Source of the DNA: Actinomycetota bacterium
GTDB taxonomy: Bacteria; Cyanobacteriota; Vampirovibrionia; Obscuribacterales; Obscuribacteraceae
Direction of reading: 5' to 3'
NCBI GenBank assembly: GCA_903970355.1
Contig: CAJCIF010000307.1
Span: 1 to 6,528, forward strand
DNA: 6,528 bases
Shown: in pieces, positions 1-6,259 of the stretch
Numbering within the stretch: the stretch's first letter is position 1
Layout: each line of letters opens with the position of its first letter
Position numbers and translations under genes: made by a program
Notes under the pieces: generated by a model
Told to the model about the DNA's origin: nothing
Seen by the model: the letters and a program-made list of their open reading frames with translations, nothing else
Database searches by the model: none

Positions 1-1022
1 ATGACATTACCGTGCCCGTGATCTGTCCCCCGGTTGCCGTTTTCTTTGGCAGTTCTACCGAATTCCGACATGACAACTATGCAAGTGTCTTTGAACATGG
101 GACCAAGGCCGGCAACCATGTCGGCAAGACCACTGGCAAGAGGGGTGAGGTGGTTTGCTAATTGCCCTTTGCCGGTACCCTCGTTGACGTGCGTATCCCA
201 GCCGCCAAAATCCATGAAGGCAACTTGCAGCGAAGGTTCTTTTCGGAAGAGTGCCGCAACTTGTTTTCCGAATTGGGCGTTATTGCCAGGAAGCGGTGCT
301 CCTTTGTTGGCAATTTGTTGCTCTCTATCCATTGTTTGGTCGGGTGTGTTGATGGCCATGTTTATTTCTTTGTGCGCAGCCATTCCTTCTGCATAAACTT
401 TGGAGAGTTCGTCATTAGGATCGTTATAGAGATCATCAAAGACATTCGCTATGGCAGGTCTGTCCAACACGCTCTTTCGTACGCCACTAGCATTAGCTAT
501 GGTGGCAACGGTAGCCGGCCCGGAAAAAATTCTCGGCAACACTGGTCCATAACTGACAGCTTGGACAGCGGAACCTTCTTTCTTCGGCAGTTCGGTAATT
601 AGCCTATTCATCCAGCCTGAGCTTGCACTTTTGTTTCCCGGTGTGCCTGATTCCATGTAGTCTTGTGCATCAAAATGTGATCTGGTTGCATCAGGTGAAC
701 CGCTGGCATGCACAAATGCGAGGTTTTTATTTTGAAAGATTGGAAGCAATGGTTGAAGCGAAGGATGTATGCCGAAATGTCCGTCGAGATCCAATACTTC
801 CGATTTCTGCAAAGCAATATTGGGGCGCAAATCGTAGTATCGGCGGTCTCCGTAGGGAGCTACCACGTTAAGCCCATCCATACCGCCACGTAAAAGAACG
901 ATGATCAACTTCTTTGACCACGGATCATCAACGCCGTTGCTGAAAGCAAAACCTCTCGTTCCTGGCACCAAAAAGCCCAGGGAAGTCATTGCTGATAGTT
1001 TTAAAAATTCTCTGCGGTCCAT
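1..1022 (-). CDS. DUF1501 family exported protein (alkaline phosphatase-like fold), C-terminus cut by window edge
   Basis: I translated this frame by hand. It is open from the ATG at 1022 to the left edge, giving 340 residues plus two bases; the stop lies outside the window. The N-terminus, MDRREFLKLSA, is a twin-arginine (Tat) signal followed by a short hydrophobic stretch to about residue 28, so the protein is probably exported folded. Family motifs in order are LLRGGMDGLN (residues 43-52), DFGGWDTH (271-278), MSEFGRT (318-324) and GTDHGHG (332-338). Their Asp and His residues are likely metal ligands, since DUF1501 belongs to the alkaline phosphatase/sulfatase superfamily; the substrate is unknown. 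Full members run to roughly 380-450 residues, so perhaps 40-100 are missing. The start is fixed by AGGAG at 1030-1034, seven bases upstream, which overlaps the stop of the DUF1800 gene. Family assignment is strong; biochemical role is not known. Confidence 0.93.
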   Translation of the reverse strand, partial: MDRREFLKLSAMTSLGFLVPGTRGFAFSNGVDDPWSKKLIIVLLRGGMDGLNVVAPYGDRRYYDLRPNIALQKSEVLDLDGHFGIHPSLQPLLPIFQNKNLAFVHASGSPDATRSHFDAQDYMESGTPGNKSASSGWMNRLITELPKKEGSAVQAVSYGPVLPRIFSGPATVATIANASGVRKSVLDRPAIANVFDDLYNDPNDELSKVYAEGMAAHKEINMAINTPDQTMDREQQIANKGAPLPGNNAQFGKQVAALFRKEPSLQVAFMDFGGWDTHVNEGTGKGQLANHLTPLASGLADMVAGLGPMFKDTCIVVMSEFGRTAKENGNRGTDHGHGNV

Positions 1023-1029
1023 GGCAATT

Positions 1030-1034
1030 CTCCT
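1030..1034 (-). promoter_or_regulatory. Shine-Dalgarno of the DUF1501 gene, overlapping the upstream stop
   Basis: AGGAG on the minus strand lies seven bases before the ATG at 1022. Its first two bases are the last two of the TAG stop (1033-1035) of the DUF1800 gene. A ribosome finishing DUF1800 sits on this site, so the two genes are probably translationally coupled. Confidence 0.75.
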
Positions 1035-2532
1035 AATAGCGCATGAAATCGGGGCTGCCTAAAATTGCTGAAGATTTTAGTTCGTCTGGTGTCTTCGCTA
1101 TGACAGCTACGGTGTGAGTTTTAAATTTACTGCCACTAATTGTGTAACCGAGTCTTCGATACTCTGGTGCTTGCGGCATGAGATCTTCCAGACGCCCGGC
1201 ACCAAATGCAGTGGCAAAGTTGATTCGATATAAAAGTGCATCAGGGTTGAGCCATGCGGACTTGGTATTCTTGTAACCATCTGGTGTCAGACAGCCATAC
1301 AAGGGCTCACCTTGTAATTTCAAAAACTGGTTGACGGCACGATATTCTCGCGGATGAGCATCTGATGCTCGCAGAGTCGAGACAACATAACGCAGCGGTG
1401 TTTTGTACTTCGAATTGTCGTTTTTGGCTGCCCAAAATTCAGGACTGTAAAGAAGTTCTCTCATTACCGCCTTGATATCACCATCGGTTTGCTGCCAGCG
1501 GGCCGCCATCTTATTGACGAGGCTTGCCGGCGGATCGTCGGCTACAAAGTACTGAGCGAGTTGAAAACTGAGGTGATGAGCGGTGGCTGGTTCCCGTGAA
1601 AGCATGTCGAGCGCTTCTTCAACTTCTCGTTCACCACTTCCGGAAATCCGTCTGCCAAGAATGGTTTTGGTGCCGAAGTCGTGACGACTAGGATCAAAAT
1701 AAGCGCCGTAATTATCTACTCTTTCAAGGCGCGGATTTCTACCATTGCCTAGACCAAGTCCGGTTAGAACGCGGGCTAACTCCTGGACATCTCTTTGCGT
1801 GTATCCGCCATCAACACCAAGAGTGTGCAGTTCCATCAATTCGCGAGCGTAGTTTTCATTGATACCCGTAAATTGGCCGCGAGCTCCAGGGCTTTTTGGA
1901 TCGGTATTTTGCCAATTGTCGAGATAGAAAAGCATGGCAGGGTGGTGGCAAGTCGCACCGAGCAATTCTCTGAATCTGCCCAGTGCATAGGGACGAATTG
2001 CATCACGCTCGTATGGCTCAACTAAAACGCGATCTAAACCTTTAGTCATACAGACATTGAAATGGTTGTACCAAAACTCCGTCATCACTTCCTGTAATTG
2101 ACGAGGGCTCTCGATTGCTTTCACAAGTTTCTCGGTAGCGTAGGCTTGACCGAAACTTTTAAAGAATCCCTTCACGTTTGCCGGTATTTCGGCTTTATCT
2201 CCTCCGGCTGCTTTCTTTGCTTCCTGCACTGCCTTCTGGTTTTGCCTGTACTCTGCAATCAATGACTCGGAGTTTTGTCCGTTGGTTGGTGATGAGGCAG
2301 ACACCGATTGTACGTAAGGGGACTCAGGAATCCTATTAGGATTGAGCTGCTCTTCGATGTAGCCCTGGAGACCAACTGCTTTGACGTGCTCTATATCGCC
2401 GGGTCTGGCACCAAATGTTATGCGGTTTAAAAGATGAATGACTCGTTCGTCCGTCAAAGGAGACTGTGCCGCAAGTACATTGCCGTTAAAACTCAGCAAG
2501 ATGGCAAGACAGTAGATAGCGATTTTTTTCAT
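1033..2532 (-). CDS. DUF1800 family exported protein
   Basis: A complete 499-residue protein, of usual length for DUF1800. Residues 1-21 form a Sec signal peptide: MKK, a hydrophobic core, then VLA/A at about 19-22. Conserved family blocks are visible: HLLNRITFGARPGDIEHV (33-50), the start of the domain; EFWYNHFNV (152-160); NENYARELMELHTLGVDGGYT (225-245); RDVQELARVLTGL (247-259); HDFGTKTILG (284-293); HLSFQLAQYFV (320-330); YKTPLRYVVSTLRA (376-389); and GCLTPDGYKNTKSAWLNPDAL (413-433). The C-terminal LGSPDFMRY matches the usual family ending. The molecular function of DUF1800 is not established. It is very often encoded beside DUF1501, as here, which suggests the two exported proteins act together. 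The start has a close, weak ribosome site (AGGGA at 2537-2541, four bases away), but no other start keeps the signal peptide. It is the first gene of the pair, so its promoter should lie in 2533-2749. Confidence 0.94.
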   Translation of the reverse strand: MKKIAIYCLAILLSFNGNVLAAQSPLTDERVIHLLNRITFGARPGDIEHVKAVGLQGYIEEQLNPNRIPESPYVQSVSASSPTNGQNSESLIAEYRQNQKAVQEAKKAAGGDKAEIPANVKGFFKSFGQAYATEKLVKAIESPRQLQEVMTEFWYNHFNVCMTKGLDRVLVEPYERDAIRPYALGRFRELLGATCHHPAMLFYLDNWQNTDPKSPGARGQFTGINENYARELMELHTLGVDGGYTQRDVQELARVLTGLGLGNGRNPRLERVDNYGAYFDPSRHDFGTKTILGRRISGSGEREVEEALDMLSREPATAHHLSFQLAQYFVADDPPASLVNKMAARWQQTDGDIKAVMRELLYSPEFWAAKNDNSKYKTPLRYVVSTLRASDAHPREYRAVNQFLKLQGEPLYGCLTPDGYKNTKSAWLNPDALLYRINFATAFGAGRLEDLMPQAPEYRRLGYTISGSKFKTHTVAVIAKTPDELKSSAILGSPDFMRY

Positions 2533-2562
2533 GGCGTCCCTACCACGTTATGTATCTCTTCC

Positions 2563-2592
2563 AATTGTGCCCGTTTTTTTCCAGACACAATT
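2563..2592. repeat. Inverted repeat in the DUF1800 5' region
   Basis: AATTGTG at 2563-2569 and its exact reverse complement CACAATT at 2586-2592 are separated by 16 bases that include a run of seven T (2574-2580). It lies 31-60 bases upstream of the DUF1800 start. It could be a protein-binding site or a leader hairpin, but seven-base arms in AT-rich sequence can arise by chance. Confidence 0.3.
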
Positions 2593-2604
2593 CTTCCTTT
2601 AGTC

Positions 2605-2628
2605 ATGTAACACTAATTACGTGTACAT
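2605..2628. promoter_or_regulatory. Interrupted palindrome, possible operator in the divergent gap
   Basis: Arms ATGTA (2605-2609) and TACAT (2624-2628) are exact reverse complements, centred on the perfect palindrome TAATTA (2614-2619). The four-base spacers between arm and centre do not pair in this register. A second register pairs ACAC (2610-2613) with GTGT (2621-2624). Two-fold symmetry over 24 bases is typical of a dimeric repressor or activator site. It lies 73-96 bases upstream of the DUF1800 start and 122-145 bases upstream of pyrC, so it could act on either. No regulator is identified. Confidence 0.35.
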
Positions 2629-2677
2629 TTTGTGAGGTTAGGGAAGTCCAACTGCTCAGGATTTGCCTTCCACGCAG

Positions 2678-2706
2678 TTGACACAAGGCCTTCGCCAATT
2701 TAGGCT
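2678..2706 (+). promoter_or_regulatory. Probable sigma70-type promoter of pyrC
   Basis: A perfect -35 box TTGACA (2678-2683) is followed after exactly 17 bases by TAGGCT (2701-2706). That box keeps the first, second and last bases of the -10 consensus (TAnnnT). Transcription would start near 2713, giving a leader of about 37 bases before the pyrC ATG. The -35 and the spacing are strong and the -10 is mediocre, so the promoter is plausible but unproven. Confidence 0.5.
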
Positions 2707-2731
2707 TGCTGCCATATGGACGACCTTATAA

Positions 2732-2739
2732 AGAGGCGG
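2732..2739 (+). promoter_or_regulatory. Probable ribosome binding site of pyrC, unusually far from the ATG
   Basis: AGAGGCGG is the only purine-rich stretch before the pyrC ATG at 2750. The AGAGG core ends 13 bases upstream of the ATG, longer than the usual 5-9. Between it and the start are only pyrimidine-rich and AT-rich bases. No alternative in-frame start is available that would sit better. Confidence 0.4.
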
Positions 2740-2749
2740 TTACTTATTT

Positions 2750-3808
2750 ATGAAAGAGCTCACAATCCGTAAAGCGGACGATATGCACGTGCATTTGCGC
2801 CAGAATGAGATGCTGCGTAACGTGTTGGGGTACACGGCATTGCAGTGCGGGCGGGCACTTATCATGCCCAATACGACACCGCCAATTTTAACGGTTCAAG
2901 ATCTCGTGAACTATCGAGAAACAATTGTGAGTGAACTTGGTGATCGGACCGATTTCACACCCCTTATGACCTTCAAAGTCGTTCCTGCTACAAGCGCAGC
3001 TATAGTTCAAGATATGAAGAAAGCCGGAGCAACAGCAGGCAAACTCTATCCGGATGGAGTAACGACAAATTCTGAAGGCGGCGTTACGGACTTTGAGGCT
3101 CTTTATCCTGCCTATGAAGCCATGGAAAAGGAAGGCATTGTGCTTTGCTTGCATGGCGAAATGCCTGGAGCCTTCTCACTGGATCGCGAAAGTGCCTTTT
3201 TAGACACTCTCCGTACTATAGCCAGTGATTTTCCAAAGTTAAAAATTGTACTCGAACATGCCACTACTGCTGATGCGATCGCTTGTGTTCTTTCTTTGCC
3301 TCATAATGTCGCTGCAACCCTCACTGTGCACCATCTCTTCATCACTCTTGATGATGTAATAGGCGATAAGCTAAACCCACATGTTTTTTGCAAGCCAATC
3401 GCCAAGCGACCGGAAGACCGTGATGCTCTTGTGAAAGCCGCCCTTAGTGGCAATCCGAAATTTTTCCTTGGCTCAGACAGCGCTCCTCATCTTATTTCCA
3501 ATAAGGAAAATGCCTGCGGAGCAGCAGGTGTCTATACCGCACCTGTTATGCTGCCTGCATTGTGCGAACTGTTTGCCAAGCACGATAAGCTCAACTTACT
3601 TGAGCTTTTTACATCAGTATACGGAGCAAAGTTTTACGGGCTGCCACTCAATGAGAGTTCCATTACACTAATAGAAGAATCATGGACGGTGCCGGAAGAA
3701 TTTCAAAGTGTAAAACCATTTCTGGCTGGTTCAAAATTGAGCTGGCGAGTGCATCCGGATGCCGGAAAATCGAAAACGAAAGCAGCAGCAAGCGCGAAAG
3801 TGCTCTAA
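2750..3808 (+). CDS. pyrC: Dihydroorotase, class II (E. coli PyrC type)
   Basis: Dihydroorotase reversibly converts N-carbamoyl-L-aspartate to L-dihydroorotate, the third step of de novo pyrimidine synthesis, in the cytoplasm. At 352 residues it matches the compact class II type (E. coli PyrC about 348). All expected active-site residues are visible: His13 and His15 with Arg17 in DDMHVHLR (zinc ligands and substrate binding); Asn41 in MPNTTPP; Lys98 in GKLYPDG, the carbamylated bridging lysine; His135 in CLHGE and His170 in LEHATT (zinc ligands); catalytic Asp243 and substrate-binding His247 in GSDSAPH. The C-terminal landmark VKPFLAGSKLSWRV is also present. After it comes a short Lys/Ala-rich tail (about 339-352) beyond the usual end. 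The ATG is the only start that keeps the N-terminal strand before His13. The gene is transcribed alone, divergent from DUF1800 and convergent with the TPR gene; no other pyrimidine gene is in view. Confidence 0.97.
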   Translation: MKELTIRKADDMHVHLRQNEMLRNVLGYTALQCGRALIMPNTTPPILTVQDLVNYRETIVSELGDRTDFTPLMTFKVVPATSAAIVQDMKKAGATAGKLYPDGVTTNSEGGVTDFEALYPAYEAMEKEGIVLCLHGEMPGAFSLDRESAFLDTLRTIASDFPKLKIVLEHATTADAIACVLSLPHNVAATLTVHHLFITLDDVIGDKLNPHVFCKPIAKRPEDRDALVKAALSGNPKFFLGSDSAPHLISNKENACGAAGVYTAPVMLPALCELFAKHDKLNLLELFTSVYGAKFYGLPLNESSITLIEESWTVPEEFQSVKPFLAGSKLSWRVHPDAGKSKTKAAASAKVL

Positions 3809-3832
3809 AGAATTAGATCCCTAAAGCATTAG
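3805..3832. repeat. Imperfect 12-base direct repeat in the convergent gap
   Basis: CTAAAGAATTAG (3805-3816) and CTAAAGCATTAG (3821-3832) differ at one base and are separated by ATCC, a period of 16. The first copy includes the pyrC stop codon; the second ends one base before the TPR stop. It fills nearly the whole 24-base gap between the two convergent genes. I see no GC-rich hairpin with a T run on either strand here. Confidence 0.45.
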
Positions 3833-4765
3833 TTATTGATTGGCTTTCTGTTTGTCGGCCGCGGCGAGATCTTTCCGTCCCATCTTTTCATAAGCCAATG
3901 AACGGGCCTTGTAGTTTGTAGAGGTTGGATTGATCTTGATAGCGCGGTCGAAATCTTCCAAAGCTTCCTTAGTCTTGCCCATGCTGAGCAGGCAATTGCC
4001 ACGCTTTCTCCGAGCATCATCATTATCAGGATCGTAAGAAACCATCTCGTTGTAATCCGCCATTGCCTTATCAAACTGATGCAATTTTTCGTAGCAATAA
4101 GCACGAGCCAAACGGACCCCTTCCGGATGCGCAATCTTACCTAGCGCTGTAAAATCATCCGCCGCCTTTTGGTATTGATTATTTCGTTGATAGAGTTGAG
4201 CACGGCCAAAGAGACATTTCTGATAGGCTTTATGGCTCGGAGGTAAAAGTGTAAGCACTTTTGAGTAAGTGGCAATCGCCTGGTCGTCTTTCTTCTGAAC
4301 GGCATAAACATTACCCAATCTATAGAGAGTGACAGGGTCTTTCGGTCTTAGCACCAGAGAATGTTGCAGGTCTATCATGCTTTCATCAAATTGGTTGGAC
4401 TGTGATCGGTAAACACCGCGAAGGTAATAAAGATCAGCCAGGGGCAGCTTTTGGGGTTGAAGATTAATAGCTTCTGTCTCCTGTTTTACTGCTTCATCAC
4501 TGTTGTTTTGAATGTCAAAATAAAGCCGTCCCAGGTAGTAATGAGCGTTGGCGAGTTCTTCTTTATTGTCCGGGGTGACTTTGAACTTGATGATTTGTTC
4601 AAGCAGAGGTATGCATTCCTCCTCATGATGCTGGGCAGCAATGAGTCGCTTAACGGTATTGTTTAAGGTGTTGAAATCTTGGGTGGGAGCGGCAAGGGCA
4701 ACGGCTTGGCATTGAGATAGCCAAAGGAGCAAAAAAAATCGAATGTAGTTAATGACAGGTTCCAC
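3833..4765 (-). CDS. Exported tetratricopeptide repeat (TPR) protein
   Basis: With a GTG start at 4765 the protein has 310 residues. Residues 5-25 (INYIRF, then a hydrophobic core ending AVALA/A) look like a Sec signal peptide, so the rest is probably periplasmic or extracellular. About seven TPR-like helical pairs follow, roughly at 70-103, 110-142, 144-176, 181-214, 216-248, 250-282 and 284-307. Typical spacing is seen in LYRLGNVYAVQKKDDQAIATYSKVL-like units and in the GNCLLSMGKTKEALEDFDRA unit (256-275). TPRs bind proteins, so a scaffold role is likely; no catalytic motif is seen. The frame stays open upstream to an ATG at 4936, but that segment is the shadow of fmdB. No ATG lies near the signal peptide. 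Possible starts are GTG 4765 (17-base overlap with fmdB), GTG 4789 (41-base overlap, 318 residues) or a rare ATT; none has a strong ribosome site. It is the last gene of the minus-strand block. Confidence 0.82.
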   Translation of the reverse strand: MEPVINYIRFFLLLWLSQCQAVALAAPTQDFNTLNNTVKRLIAAQHHEEECIPLLEQIIKFKVTPDNKEELANAHYYLGRLYFDIQNNSDEAVKQETEAINLQPQKLPLADLYYLRGVYRSQSNQFDESMIDLQHSLVLRPKDPVTLYRLGNVYAVQKKDDQAIATYSKVLTLLPPSHKAYQKCLFGRAQLYQRNNQYQKAADDFTALGKIAHPEGVRLARAYCYEKLHQFDKAMADYNEMVSYDPDNDDARRKRGNCLLSMGKTKEALEDFDRAIKINPTSTNYKARSLAYEKMGRKDLAAADKQKANQ

Positions 4766-5000
4766 AAGCGTGCGAGCTACAAGAGCCACATCCGCCACCA
4801 CTTTTTGTTTTCGATTTGGTTTGAGCTCCCTGACCGACATCGGGGGTGATACCACCGGAACGAATAAATGCGTTCCAGACACGATGCACATCGGCACTGC
4901 CACATTGGGCACAGGCCGCAGAATCTGATGACTCACTCATCGACCGCTCAATGCCAAAAACTTCCCGGCATTCGCCACAGCGATATTCATAAAAGGGCAT
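4749..5000 (-). CDS. FmdB-family zinc ribbon protein with cysteine-rich tail
   Basis: An 83-residue cytoplasmic protein of the FmdB/putative regulatory protein family. The diagnostic start MPFYEYRCGEC carries the first zinc knuckle (Cys8, Cys11); the second is CAQC (Cys30, Cys33), so four cysteines can bind one zinc. The hydrophobic strand HRVWNAFIRSGG (39-50) fits the family. A flexible Gln/Ser/Lys stretch then leads to a second cysteine cluster, CGSC-SSHA-CGTCH (Cys71, 74, 79, 82 plus His77 and His83). Cys/Ser/Gly-rich ends occur in many members. The family was named for a regulator of formamidase genes, but for most members the function is unproven; nucleic acid binding is an inference. 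The ATG follows an AGGAG site 13 bases upstream that overlaps the rseP stop. The gene ends inside the likely start region of the TPR gene. Confidence 0.9.
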   Translation of the reverse strand: MPFYEYRCGECREVFGIERSMSESSDSAACAQCGSADVHRVWNAFIRSGGITPDVGQGAQTKSKTKSGGGCGSCSSHACGTCH

Positions 5001-5013
5001 AGAACAGATTCAA

Positions 5014-5018
5014 CTCCT
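5014..5018 (-). promoter_or_regulatory. Shine-Dalgarno of fmdB, overlapping the rseP stop
   Basis: AGGAG on the minus strand shares two bases with the TAG stop of the rseP-like gene (5017-5019). It lies 13 bases before the fmdB ATG, a long spacing for a consensus site. The arrangement implies coupling of fmdB translation to that of the protease gene. Confidence 0.6.
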
Positions 5019-6246
5019 ATGGTTGAGAAGGTGATGGTGTAGCAGCAGGAGCAGGAGGTGCCTCCGGTGCCTTAGGTGTGCCTTGTTGTGTCTTATCTTT
5101 ACTATCATGCTTTAGATCAAGCTGACCTGTAAATAGGGCAGTAACATCATTCACCATGATGACAGCCATTAAAACAATCAGGCTTATGAATCCCCATTTG
5201 ACGATCTCACTCTGGTGAGTCTCTTCCATTGGCTTGCCGCGCAGTTTTTCAAAGGCCATAAAGGCGAGGTGTCCGCCATCAAGTGCCGGCCAGGGAAGTA
5301 AATTGACGAGGGCGAGATCCATGCTAATAAGAACAGTAAAGAGCAAGAGCTGATTCCAATCTTGTGCGGCTATATCAGAACCGATTTTGATAACAGCAAG
5401 AACACCATGAAGATCGGAAATGCTTGCCCCTGGCTGACCGGCTTTGTGACCTCCGCCTGTAGCGATATTGTGGAATAGCTGGCCAATCATTTCGACCATG
5501 CTTGCTGTCAACGACCAGAGTTTGTTCCAGGCAGCACCGGCAACCTCAAATGGATTGCCCTGCACTTTTCTGTAGACAGTGCCTTTTGGCACTAGAGCCA
5601 TGCCCACTTTACCGTCTGCATTCGTTGTGACAGTAATTTGAATTGGTTGACCGTTGCGCTTAAAGTCAATTAGAACTGATTCTGCCTTGTGCTTGCCTAA
5701 TAACTGCACTGCATCGGTCGGGCTATCCACTCTAACGTGGTCAATGGCAATTACCTCATCACCCTCCTGAATGCCGGCGCGAAGGGCTATGCCGGGATCC
5801 GGCATTAGCTTGTCTACAGCAGTAGGGTTGGTTGGTTCACCCAATGCGAAAAACATCACAAGCATGATCAAATAAGCAAATATCACGTTGGATGTAACAC
5901 CGGCAATGGCAACAAGGGCTCGCTGCCAGATTGGAAATTTGTGAAAAGGTTGAAGAGGCATGCCAAAAGCATCTTGGTTGGATTCATCCCCCAACTCAGG
6001 AATGGCAACATAACCACCTAAGAGAGCAGCATGGACGCGAAATTCTGTGCCCCATTTTTTCCCCACCACCCAGTGTGGCCCAAACGGTAGACCAAAGCCA
6101 AATACTGGTGTCTGGAATCCGAAGAACCTGGCGACCGAAAAGTGACCGCATTCATGAACAATGATGAGAACGCTCAGTATGCCGAGCATAACGAAAACAG
6201 CAAAACTGTGCACGAGAAAGGCGTGAACAGAGAAGTCGGCGTGCAA
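5017..6246 (-). CDS. rseP: RseP-like site-2 intramembrane zinc metalloprotease (peptidase M50)
   Basis: Site-2 proteases cut transmembrane proteins within the bilayer; bacterial RseP releases sigma factors by cleaving anti-sigma factors and clears signal peptides. The 409-residue protein has the zinc site H31-E-C-G-H35 in the first membrane helix (about 12-40), then GGYV (77-80) and a second helix (about 109-136). One PDZ domain spans roughly 143-208 (GIALRAGIQEGDEVIAI) and binds or gates substrate. The third zinc ligand motif, NLLPWPALDGGH (315-326, ligand Asp323), lies in helix three (about 299-318 onward). A fourth helix is at about 350-368. Length fits the single-PDZ family. The usual GPVGI-type stretch before helix three is replaced by LHGVLAVIKIG (279-289). 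A Pro/Ala-rich tail (about 388-409) follows the last helix. The start is TTG, chosen for its GAGGT site eight bases upstream and the in-frame TAA just before it. Confidence 0.93.
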   Translation of the reverse strand: MHADFSVHAFLVHSFAVFVMLGILSVLIIVHECGHFSVARFFGFQTPVFGFGLPFGPHWVVGKKWGTEFRVHAALLGGYVAIPELGDESNQDAFGMPLQPFHKFPIWQRALVAIAGVTSNVIFAYLIMLVMFFALGEPTNPTAVDKLMPDPGIALRAGIQEGDEVIAIDHVRVDSPTDAVQLLGKHKAESVLIDFKRNGQPIQITVTTNADGKVGMALVPKGTVYRKVQGNPFEVAGAAWNKLWSLTASMVEMIGQLFHNIATGGGHKAGQPGASISDLHGVLAVIKIGSDIAAQDWNQLLLFTVLISMDLALVNLLPWPALDGGHLAFMAFEKLRGKPMEETHQSEIVKWGFISLIVLMAVIMVNDVTALFTGQLDLKHDSKDKTQQGTPKAPEAPPAPAATPSPSQP

Positions 6247-6254
6247 GATAAATT

Positions 6255-6259
6255 ACCTC
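6255..6259 (-). promoter_or_regulatory. Shine-Dalgarno that fixes the rseP TTG start
   Basis: GAGGT on the minus strand lies eight bases before the TTG at 6246 and overlaps the TGA stop (6258-6260) of the SpoIID gene. An in-frame TAA (6252-6254) excludes any earlier start. The next in-frame candidates (GTG at codon 12, ATG at codon 20) would cut into the first membrane helix, so TTG is the best choice. Confidence 0.7.

Noticed and set aside
34..871. Several plus-strand open frames (34-396, 162-602, 623-871)
   Set aside because: They lie opposite the DUF1501 gene, whose minus-strand translation carries clear family motifs throughout. The plus-strand products have no recognisable domains.
2706..2732. 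TATAAA at 2727-2732 as the pyrC -10 box
   Set aside because: Its best -35 partner (TTGCTG) matches poorly with a 15-base spacer, and it would remove most of the leader and overlap the ribosome site.
2533..2749. A clear sigma70 promoter for DUF1800 on the minus strand
   Set aside because: I scanned for paired -35/-10 boxes and found only weak matches, such as TTGGAC or TTGTGT with poor partners. None was good enough to annotate.
4702..4716. Possible lipoprotein signal (LSQC) in the TPR protein
   Set aside because: Glutamine just before the cysteine does not fit the lipobox, and a standard AVALA/A cleavage site follows closely.
4766..4936. Upstream extension of the TPR gene to the ATG at 4936 (367 residues)
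   Set aside because: It would overlap fmdB by 188 bases, and the extra 57 residues read as out-of-frame zinc ribbon sequence. The signal peptide would also be buried internally.
5054..5065. GGAGG/CCTCC near-palindrome
   Set aside because: It sits inside the Pro/Ala coding tail of rseP, where repetitive GC-rich codons produce such symmetry, and the loop is too short for a good hairpin.
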